This document shows positions 24,051-29,476 of a stretch of DNA of 29,476 nt, piece after piece (the stretch's first letter is position 1; each line of letters begins with the position of its first letter). A program made the translations under genes and the position numbers. A model generated the notes under the pieces. The model was not told the DNA's origin. It searched no databases and saw only the letters and a list, made by a program, of their open reading frames with translations. Source of the DNA: a virus; IMG/VR virus record IMGVR_UViG_3300041409_000587, positions 1-29,476 of that record. The stretch is one strand, 5' to 3'.

Positions 24051-26518
24051 CCTGCCATCGCCCGTCGCACGGCTGGGCCGCCCATGATGATGGTTGGAAG
24101 CGGCTGGACCTGGACGGGCCGCACCGCTTCGATAGCCGCCGCAATGGGAGCGAGACGTGCAACCTCGGCTTGGGAGGTAGTGAGGCGGCGTGTCAGGTCC
24201 ACCGCGCGCTCCGCCGATTGCTGGGCGAGATTGAGCGCATCGGTGGCGCGGGTATCATTGTCCCGGGCCCGGTGGCGAAGCGCGCGAATCCGGGTGCACG
24301 TTCCCAGGCGCTTTGCGGAGAGGCGAGCGCGGGAGGCTTCGGAGACGCGCAATGCCGCGCTCAGCCGGTCGATTTCGCTCACCAGCTCCGCCCGTTCGTC
24401 GGAAGCAATCGCGGCCACGGCGTTGATCGCATCCGCCAAGGCATCGGCGACTGGCTCAGGCGCGGTTTCCGGCCCCGGCTGGGCCGGTGGAGCCTCGGAT
24501 GGAGCTTCAGGCTCCAGGACAGGCCCAGAGACCGCCACCGCCGGCGATTCGACCGGCCTTGCCCTCAATTCGACAAGCTCAGCCTCCAAAGTGTCAATGC
24601 GGCGGAGCATTGCGACAACCGTATCCTGCAAATCGGCAATCTGGCGCGCGGCCATTGTCCCGGAGACCTTGGGCGGCGTGACGCTGACAATCGACGTGCG
24701 ATACACGCAATTCGAGTGGCGGCGGCTGCGCTGCTCTTTCCCGGTGGCGCTCACCCGCTGAAGGAACGGCTTCGAAAGATCGCGCAGCTCGCTCGCCAGC
24801 ACGAAAGCCTCTTCGCCGACGGTATTGACGATAGGAAGCACGTGGCGGCTATCGGCCGGATCGAAGCCGGGCATCGTCGCCAACTGGGCAATCGCCAGCT
24901 CCATCGTGCGGATCGCGCCGAAGCCAGCCGAATTATGCGTCCGGCCATGGCCATAGCAATGAAAGCCGTGCGCCTCCGCCGCCATCGCGAGCTGGCGAAG
25001 CCGAGCCCGGTTCAATTGCTTGCCCAGGTCGCGCATGGCTTTCGGCTTTTGCTCCGCCTCGCGACGGATGTTGGCCGCTTTCAGCACCAACTCTTGCCGG
25101 TTTTCCCGGGCCGACGATTTCGGATTGCTTTCCGCGAGCGATTCCATGCGGTCGCGCACCGCCTCGGCAATCGCCGCCTTGTCCCGGGCCGCATAGGCTT
25201 CGGCGTAGAGACGTTGGAAGCGATGATAGGGGGATTCGGAGGGCTTTTCCGGTTCGGCATCCTTCTGTGCCGCGGCGATCGAGCGCCCCGCGTCCGTGTG
25301 CATCGGCATAAGCACGCCGAGGAAATCCGGCATGTCGCGAGACGTCCAAAGCATGGGCGCGGTGCAATCGGCGATGGTGACGTTCACGTCGCCTTCCCCG
25401 AAGATGCCGCATAGCTCGCGGGCATAGGCCGCGTTCGCGCCGATTTCCAAAGACGGCGGAGCCGCTTCGTCATAGGTGCCCGGCACTTTCCAGCCGCACG
25501 CGACAGTCGCCTCGGCAACGCCGCTTTCCGGGCTGTAGCACGACAGCGTGAGCCCGGCCCCGGTGATTGCCATATGCACCGCGCGCGTCCCTTCCTTCGC
25601 GACAACCGCCGCCGCGCTTGCAATGCCGCCGTCCAGCGCCTTGGCCGCAATCGTCATGACCTTGTCGTTCGCGGTCGGGATGACGCGGGTGTAATCCGGG
25701 AAAGAGCCGTCGATCAGCTTGGCGGTTACCCTCCAGCGGTCGAAGCAAAACAGCGACTTCGTGTCGCTCACGCTGAATTTCGCCTCCCGGCTGGACGTCG
25801 CCTTCTTCTTCGGCTTGCCGATAAGCTTCAGCATGGCGGCAATCGACTTGCGGGGAACAATGACGTCCGGGAAGGTCTCAGCGTCCACACCTTCGGGCAT
25901 GGCGCGGGTGACCACATGAAGCCGGTGGCCATCGGTGGCGGCGAAGCGAAGCATTGGGGAATCGCCGCCGTAGCGGTGCATGAAAATGCCGTTCAGATAG
26001 TAGCGCGTCTCTTCGGTCGAGATCGCCGGTTGAACGCGGGCCAGGTCCAGGGCGAATTCATCGGCCGGAAACGCGAGGCTGGCCAGCATGACACCGGGCG
26101 CGACGTGCGGGAACCTATCGGCTGGGAGCGTAGGCAGAAGCATCGACGCGCCGCCGCCTGAGACCTTCAGCTTCCCGCCCTCGGTTAGCTCCAACGTCAC
26201 CAATTCGTCGCCGCATCCCTTGACGGCGGAAAGCAACGCCTTGGCATCCGCCGCGACGAAAGGCTCGCAATCGGCTGGCCAGTCGCCGGGAAGGCTGGTG
26301 GTGGCGAAGATATCCAGATCGGTGCCCGTGATCGTGACGACGGAGCTCCCGTTGCCTTCGGGAGCGAAGAGCACGCCGGAGAGGATCGGGATAGGGTTGC
26401 GCCGCTCGATGATGGAGCCGCACAGGAAAGTCAGCGCCTCGGCGAGGTTGGCGCGTTCGAGCACAATAATAGCGGGCAGCGCGGCATCGTTGGCCGCTTC
26501 AATTTGAGCATGTTCCAT
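24047..26518 (-). CDS. dnaN-like: DNA polymerase III beta-type sliding clamp with a long C-terminal extension
   Basis: This 823-residue protein holds the polymerase on DNA. Residues about 12-405 match the bacterial DnaN clamp over all three domains: ERRNPIPILSGVL, TGTDLDIFATT, LPTLPADRFPH, ISTEETRYYLNGIFMH, ATDGHRLHVV, VIVPRKSIAAMLKLIG, SFPDYTRVIP, and the end LGVLMPMHT. About 420 residues follow, unlike the normal clamp, which stops here: a helical, Arg/Ala-rich part (about 415-590), a Pro-rich linker, and a coiled coil to the C-terminus. ATG 26518 follows a GAAGGAAGGAA leader by 8 bases. An internal ATG at 24655 (residue 622) could start a separate coiled-coil protein, but no strong ribosome site precedes it. 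Clamp call is firm; the extension is unidentified. Confidence 0.92.
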   Translation of the reverse strand: MEHAQIEAANDAALPAIIVLERANLAEALTFLCGSIIERRNPIPILSGVLFAPEGNGSSVVTITGTDLDIFATTSLPGDWPADCEPFVAADAKALLSAVKGCGDELVTLELTEGGKLKVSGGGASMLLPTLPADRFPHVAPGVMLASLAFPADEFALDLARVQPAISTEETRYYLNGIFMHRYGGDSPMLRFAATDGHRLHVVTRAMPEGVDAETFPDVIVPRKSIAAMLKLIGKPKKKATSSREAKFSVSDTKSLFCFDRWRVTAKLIDGSFPDYTRVIPTANDKVMTIAAKALDGGIASAAAVVAKEGTRAVHMAITGAGLTLSCYSPESGVAEATVACGWKVPGTYDEAAPPSLEIGANAAYARELCGIFGEGDVNVTIADCTAPMLWTSRDMPDFLGVLMPMHTDAGRSIAAAQKDAEPEKPSESPYHRFQRLYAEAYAARDKAAIAEAVRDRMESLAESNPKSSARENRQELVLKAANIRREAEQKPKAMRDLGKQLNRARLRQLAMAAEAHGFHCYGHGRTHNSAGFGAIRTMELAIAQLATMPGFDPADSRHVLPIVNTVGEEAFVLASELRDLSKPFLQRVSATGKEQRSRRHSNCVYRTSIVSVTPPKVSGTMAARQIADLQDTVVAMLRRIDTLEAELVELRARPVESPAVAVSGPVLEPEAPSEAPPAQPGPETAPEPVADALADAINAVAAIASDERAELVSEIDRLSAALRVSEASRARLSAKRLGTCTRIRALRHRARDNDTRATDALNLAQQSAERAVDLTRRLTTSQAEVARLAPIAAAIEAVRPVQVQPLPTIIMGGPAVRRAMAG

Positions 26519-26526
26519 AGGTTTCG

Positions 26527-26537
26527 TTCCTTCCTTC
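26527..26537 (-). promoter_or_regulatory. GAAGGAAGGAA leader of the sliding clamp gene
   Basis: The 11-mer ends 8 bases before ATG 26518. It supports this start over an ATG at 26572 and lies in the 108-bp gap after the next upstream gene. Confidence 0.73.
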
Positions 26538-26595
26538 AATTCGGGCATCGGCGCCCGCCAAGCCGTCGGCAATGGATCCGGCGGCTGGGCGGACG

Positions 26596-26618
26596 GCGCG
26601 GGATCCCGGACCCCGCGC
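26596..26618 (-). other. GC-rich hairpin between the 117-residue gene and the clamp gene
   Basis: Arms GCGCGGG (26596-26602) and CCCGCGC (26612-26618) pair perfectly with a 9-base loop that itself contains part of a GGGATCCC palindrome. It lies 8 bases after a stop codon on the leftward strand. No U-run follows, so it may stabilise or attenuate mRNA rather than terminate. Confidence 0.45.
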
Positions 26619-26626
26619 GCGTGCCG

Positions 26627-26980
26627 CTATCCTTCCTGTCGATCAGCACAATTGCCGCAATAGCCGTCGTACCCCTCCCCGTCGTTTGGATCGCCGTCGC
26701 ACTCCTCGGTGCGGCACGCATCGTCATCTTCTTCTTCGTCGTGTTCTTCGGGCACCGCGTCTTCGTCCGGGCCGTAGAAGGTGACGGCTGGGGAAATGGT
26801 TATGTCCGGCATATCCGCGTCGAAGCGCCCGCCATAAACCTCGACATCGCCTTCCCCCGTAGGCAAGTCGCCGATGACATTCGCGCCGAAATTGGCATTG
26901 ATGATCGCGATGGCTGCCTCGGCATTCTCCGCCCGCACGTAGGCGGTTGCGTAGAGTTTCACGTCCATTGAAAAAAGCAT
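26627..26980 (-). CDS. Small acidic protein with Cys-pair tail
   Basis: This 117-residue protein starts at ATG 26980 with GGAGG ten bases upstream; ATG 26968 is a weaker choice. The N-terminal 30 residues (KLYATAYVRAENAEAAIAII) have the same strand-then-Glu/Ala-helix plan as the MPKF-type genes. The C-terminus is strongly acidic and has Cys residues spaced C-x4-C and C-x2-C (ECDGDPNDGEGYDGYCGNC), a probable metal site. It lies 3 bp after the preceding gene. Function unknown. Confidence 0.7.
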   Translation of the reverse strand: MLFSMDVKLYATAYVRAENAEAAIAIINANFGANVIGDLPTGEGDVEVYGGRFDADMPDITISPAVTFYGPDEDAVPEEHDEEEDDDACRTEECDGDPNDGEGYDGYCGNCADRQEG

Positions 26981-26983
26981 GGC

Positions 26984-27505
26984 TCAGACCTCCGCTTTCG
27001 GCGCGTGTAGTTCGCGCGTTATCTCTTCGATTATATGGTCGCCGTAGATGGCTTGCCCTGTGGTGGAGCGACCCCAGATGATGAGGCCCAGCACGTCCCG
27101 GGCGATGGATTCGCCGCGCTTTTCCAGCTTGTCGGCCAACCAGTCCGATACGATCCAATGTTCGAAGATTTCGCGCCCGTCCGGCTCGGTTATGCCGCTC
27201 CTGTCGAAAGCATCGCGATAGGCGGCCAGTTTGTCCGGGAAGCCGATTGACCACATTGCTTCGCCGTCTTTCCACTTAAACTCTTCGCCATCCTGCGCGA
27301 CCTTCAGAGAGGCCGGTGCGTCTTCGATGTAATCGTCCAGATCGGCGCGGCGGCTCGACAAGGTACAAAGATCGCTTTCGTCGAAACCCATGGCGGTGGC
27401 TGGGCCAAAGTTTTGCAGAGCGGCGGATATCAGGCCGGAAACGCAATAGTGTACCTCGTTTGCGACTAGGCGGCGCGCGGCTTCTTCCAAGTTAAGATCG
27501 GTCAT
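26984..27505 (-). CDS. Hypothetical protein of the early block
   Basis: This 173-residue protein starts at ATG 27505, five bases after a GAAGGAAGGAA leader; an upstream frame to 27673 is a shadow. It is soluble, with helical and acidic stretches (LNLEEAARRLVANEVHYCVS, then WSIGFPDKLAAYRDAFDRSG). A hydrophobic part near residues 140-150 (DVLGLIIWG) is too short for a membrane helix. No family was recognised. Confidence 0.7.
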   Translation of the reverse strand: MTDLNLEEAARRLVANEVHYCVSGLISAALQNFGPATAMGFDESDLCTLSSRRADLDDYIEDAPASLKVAQDGEEFKWKDGEAMWSIGFPDKLAAYRDAFDRSGITEPDGREIFEHWIVSDWLADKLEKRGESIARDVLGLIIWGRSTTGQAIYGDHIIEEITRELHAPKAEV

Positions 27506-27510
27506 TTTCG

Positions 27511-27521
27511 TTCCTTCCTTC
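27511..27521 (-). promoter_or_regulatory. GAAGGAAGGAA leader of the 173-residue gene
   Basis: The 11-mer ends 5 bases before ATG 27505, with CGAAA between. Its downstream-gene spacing is the same as in two other copies. Confidence 0.72.
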
Positions 27522-27534
27522 GGTGGTGCGGTGC

Positions 27535-27645
27535 TCAGTAGAAAGCGCGGATTAGAAACAATGCGGTTGCCTTCGACCGGCGAGCGGTGCGGCGGGAAAT
27601 CGTGCGCTCTTTGGCGCGCCGGGTGCGGGTGAAATCGCGTTGCAT
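27535..27645 (-). CDS. 36-residue very basic peptide
   Basis: This short gene starts at ATG 27645, five bases after GAAGGAAGGAA, and stops at 27535. The product is Arg/Thr/Lys-rich (QRDFTRTRRAKERTISRRTA, about one third Arg or Lys) with a hydrophobic end (TALFLIRAFY). The ribosome site makes it a convincing gene in spite of its size. A small nucleic-acid-binding or host-takeover peptide is possible; no family was recognised. Confidence 0.62.
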   Translation of the reverse strand: MQRDFTRTRRAKERTISRRTARRSKATALFLIRAFY

Positions 27646-27650
27646 GTTCT

Positions 27651-27661
27651 TTCCTTCCTTC
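27651..27661 (-). promoter_or_regulatory. GAAGGAAGGAA leader of the 36-residue peptide gene
   Basis: The 11-mer ends 5 bases before ATG 27645, with AGAAC between. It is the main support for this small gene. Confidence 0.72.
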
Positions 27662-27737
27662 AACCCCTGCCATCTTCAGGCACCGCTAGGGGTGGATGCG
27701 GTGCGACGTGCGCCCATGGGTAGGGTGCACGTTTCGG

Positions 27738-27968
27738 CTATCTGTTTTCCTGTATGGCCAGTGCTTGGCGTGCGCCGATGCTGTTGCCAGCTGGGCCCGT
27801 GTAGCGGGTGACGTTATAGCGGGTTGTCCCTAACAGGCGCGCTTCCACCTGCACGGTGAGCCCGGTTGCACTGTCGGTGGCTATCCCCATGCCCTGCCCG
27901 CCTAGAGCGTTGGCTGAGATTAGCGCGCCACGGTGAGCAGCGGCGACTAGGGTGGTGAGGGTGCGCAT
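27738..27968 (-). CDS. Small hypothetical protein
   Basis: This 76-residue protein starts at ATG 27968, 3 bp after the stop of the preceding gene, with AAAAGGG farther upstream as a plausible ribosome site. It is Ala/Gly/Thr-rich (LTTLVAAAHRGALISANALG, then LTVQVEARLLGTTRYNVTRY) with little charge. No family was recognised. The reading frame could be a weak gene; coupling to the first gene of the block supports it. Confidence 0.5.
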   Translation of the reverse strand: MRTLTTLVAAAHRGALISANALGGQGMGIATDSATGLTVQVEARLLGTTRYNVTRYTGPAGNSIGARQALAIQENR

Positions 27969-27971
27969 CGC

Positions 27972-28292
27972 TTAGGCATCCCTTTTCAAATGGGAATGAA
28001 CCACGCACCCCAGATGCTCGGCAAGGGCATCAGCATAGGTGAATGCGCGCTTTTTCGCCTTCGCAAGGCTGGCTTCATGCGAAGCGGGACGGCCCCTGCA
28101 CGGCCATGGTGCCGCGCGAAAGTCCTGAATGTGGAAGGCGAGCGGGTTGCGGATGTAGACGGCGAATAGATCGGCGTCTTCCGGGGCGTTGTTGCATGTG
28201 GTGAGGCTGCGTCCCTCGCCGCGCTTAACGGCTGAGACCTCTATTTCTAGGTGCGAGTCCTCGCCACCGTGAATGCTGCGCTTGCTGGTCAT
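27972..28292 (-). CDS. First gene of the leftward block, hypothetical
   Basis: This 106-residue protein starts at ATG 28292, five bases after GAAGGAAGGAA. It is basic, with a beta-like opening (SHLEIEVSAVKRGEGRSLTT) and a short middle with Trp/Cys/Pro (FRAAPWPCRGRPASHE). No family was recognised. Its place right beside the divergent control region makes it one of the first products of leftward transcription. Confidence 0.65.
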   Translation of the reverse strand: MTSKRSIHGGEDSHLEIEVSAVKRGEGRSLTTCNNAPEDADLFAVYIRNPLAFHIQDFRAAPWPCRGRPASHEASLAKAKKRAFTYADALAEHLGCVVHSHLKRDA

Positions 28293-28297
28293 CTTCG

Positions 28298-28308
28298 TTC
28301 CTTCCTTC
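28298..28308 (-). promoter_or_regulatory. GAAGGAAGGAA leader of the first leftward gene
   Basis: The 11-mer ends 5 bases before ATG 28292, with CGAAG between. It lies at the edge of the divergent region. Confidence 0.72.
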
Positions 28309-28371
28309 TGGCCATGCACCGACTCGACGTTCGGTGGTGACATCGCATCCTATGGCACAAACAAACGTAGA

Positions 28372-28386
28372 CCGCAAATGTTGCGG
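28372..28386. repeat. Inverted repeat CCGCAA-ATG-TTGCGG
   Basis: Six-base arms match perfectly around ATG. It overlaps the possible -35 of the leftward promoter and would suit a dimeric repressor or activator. Confidence 0.5.
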
Positions 28387-28406
28387 CTTAGTTAAGATGC
28401 GGCGCT

Positions 28407-28465
28407 TGTGGATAGGGTGCGATCGATCGCCATCAACGGGGAGTGCATCGCTGTGGATATGTGCG
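28407..28465 (+). repeat. Two DnaA-box-like direct repeats around a 12-bp palindrome
   Basis: TGTGGATAGGGTGCG (28407-28421) and TGTGGATATGTGCG (28452-28465) start 45 bp apart in the same orientation. Their reverse complements begin CTATCCACA and ATATCCACA, each one base off the DnaA-box consensus TTATCCACA. The palindrome GCGATCGATCGC lies at 28419-28430, just overlapping the end of the first repeat. Confidence 0.5.
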
Positions 28466-28724
28466 GGGGTAAGCATCATCTAACTAGCACCGACATCGGC
28501 CAGGCGACTGGCCGGCGAATGAGGATCAACACACATCGACGACGCGGGCACCCCCCCGGCCTCCGGGTCCTTCCTAGCCGGACCATAAAGCAAAGCGGTG
28601 GGGGACCCCTAAAATCATCTGGCTTTGAAAAAATCGTTGTCGCCGAAACCAAAACGGCTTTTTCGTGCCCGTCGCCTTCACAGTAGAAATGCGGTAGAGA
28701 GCAATTTCCGGGGAGATCTTGCCT

Positions 28725-29039
28725 ATGTCCGAAGCGACTGACTTTCTCGTGCTTGTCCGTGATGAGGCCGGCACCAACGTCGCGGCCCTCGTCTCTGTTC
28801 GCCAGCAAGTGCTCGATCGGTGCAATGCGATCGCCGCCTGGCCCGAATCTCCAATCCGAACGGACATGCTGAAGCGCTTCAACACAATGACCCGCGGTAT
28901 CGACAAGCTCCTGGGCCCGACCAGGTCGCTTCAGAAGGGCGCGAACGACGCGGCGGTTGCCTCGGGAGGAGTGGTGCCGCCTTCGCCGATTCCCGCGCCC
29001 AATCCAGGCGGCATCACCTGGTCGACAGATACTTGGTAG
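28725..29039 (+). CDS. Small hypothetical protein, first gene of the next rightward block
   Basis: This 104-residue protein starts at ATG 28725 with GGGGAGA eight bases upstream; a TTG six bases earlier is less likely. The first 70 residues look like a helical domain (FLVLVRDEAGTNVAALVSVR, then DMLKRFNTMTRGIDKLLGPT) and the last 35 are Pro/Gly-rich (VVPPSPIPAPNPGGITWSTD). No family was recognised. The next gene follows after 4 bp, so it is probably the first of a virion gene group. Confidence 0.68.
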   Translation: MSEATDFLVLVRDEAGTNVAALVSVRQQVLDRCNAIAAWPESPIRTDMLKRFNTMTRGIDKLLGPTRSLQKGANDAAVASGGVVPPSPIPAPNPGGITWSTDTW

Positions 29040-29043
29040 CGGC

Positions 29044-29476
29044 ATGGGCGCCATCACCTTTCATAAAGACGAGGTTCTTCCTGCGCAGCCGGTCCCCGAT
29101 GCGGTCTATTTCATCAAGGGCGGGGAGAGGATCGAAGTATGGGTGGTGGACAACACAGGCGTAGCGCGCCTGTCCGGATGCCCCTCTCACCTTCAGATGA
29201 TTTTCTCCTCGAGCGCGAAACCGCCGCCGGCCATCGAAATCGGCCGGTACAAGGCGGTGGAGAATCTTAGTCTCGACGCTGCCCTGAGCGCCGCGAGCGC
29301 CGATATCGCCGCGACCGCGCCCGCGTCGATCCTCGTGAAGCGCGGCGTCGAGACAGTCGCCCGCTTTAATTGGCTTGCCGGCGCCGTCGTGGCGCTGGTT
29401 GAAATCCTGACCCCTGCTATCGCCAAGAATGACGTTCTGATATTTACCGCGCCTGTCGATCAGGATCCCACGCTTT
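29044..29476 (+). CDS. Hypothetical, possibly virion protein (3' end outside the window)
   Basis: The frame from ATG 29044 stays open to the window edge (144 codons visible). It begins GAITFHKDEVLPAQPVPDAV and continues YFIKGGERIEVWVVDNTGVA, a pattern of short beta strands often seen in phage tail or fibre proteins. No close stop or recognisable catalytic motif occurs. No strong ribosome site is visible; it starts only 4 bp after the previous stop, so coupling is likely. The family is not identified. Confidence 0.68.
   Translation, partial: MGAITFHKDEVLPAQPVPDAVYFIKGGERIEVWVVDNTGVARLSGCPSHLQMIFSSSAKPPPAIEIGRYKAVENLSLDAALSAASADIAATAPASILVKRGVETVARFNWLAGAVVALVEILTPAIAKNDVLIFTAPVDQDPTL

Larger units (their letters stand above)
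28293..28724. promoter_or_regulatory. Divergent gene-poor region: candidate origin and promoter region
   Basis: This 432-bp stretch separates the leftward and rightward gene blocks. It holds a CCGCAA-ATG-TTGCGG inverted repeat (28372-28386), a 12-bp palindrome GCGATCGATCGC (28419-28430) and two DnaA-box-like direct repeats (28407 and 28452). A weak leftward promoter may be TTGCGG plus TAGGAT 19 bases later on the minus strand, near 28350-28381. The part from about 28500 to 28724 contains only short G/C runs and an AT-rich stretch, with no convincing gene. Confidence 0.5.

Noticed and set aside
28622-28670. GCCG...CGGC hairpin followed by TTTTT
   Set aside because: Only a 4-bp stem; too weak to call a terminator or attenuator.
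28408-28686. 92-codon plus-strand frame in the divergent region
   Set aside because: GTG start without a ribosome site, runs through the direct repeats and low-complexity stretches, and looks non-coding.

Overview
The window looks like part of a tailed bacteriophage genome, probably siphovirus-like, or an intact prophage, from a GC-rich host, most likely an alphaproteobacterium. The evidence is dense, tightly overlapping genes on both strands, a large tape measure protein, a lysis cassette with an M15 endolysin, and phage-type DNA metabolism genes. No bacterial housekeeping genes or tRNAs were recognised. The host assignment is an inference from base composition and gene style, not from a database match.

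Layout. (1) From 1 to about 15.3 kb all genes read rightward. They are the 3' part of the tape measure gene with an embedded M23 peptidase, a 1565-residue tail tip/fibre protein, a tail-assembly chaperone-like protein, several small virion or hypothetical genes, a tail protein with Fn3-like and galactose-binding-like segments, and a lysis block (membrane proteins, endolysin, holin, lipoprotein). Two hairpins at 15.32-15.41 kb close this block. (2) From about 28.3 kb down to 15.5 kb all genes read leftward. This is an early/DNA-metabolism block with a sliding clamp carrying a long C-terminal extension, an adenine methyltransferase, a GNAT-like protein, a large cytosine-5 methyltransferase with nine internal repeats, an ATP-dependent DNA ligase and many small unknown genes. 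(3) A 432-bp gene-poor divergent region (28.29-28.72 kb) holds palindromes and two DnaA-box-like direct repeats; it is a candidate control region or origin. (4) At the right edge a rightward block begins again with two genes, the last cut by the window.

How the genes work together. The rightward genes build the tail tip and lyse the cell. The leftward genes appear to copy, seal and chemically mark the phage DNA. The leftward block is built of short translationally coupled groups, and the first gene of each is preceded by an almost identical GAAGGAAGGAA ribosome-binding leader (seven copies).

The most unusual items are the cytosine methyltransferase with nine tandem VADPR units, the sliding clamp fused to about 420 extra residues, the coupled adenine-methyltransferase/GNAT/cytosine-methyltransferase cassette that could make modified bases, and the candidate origin.
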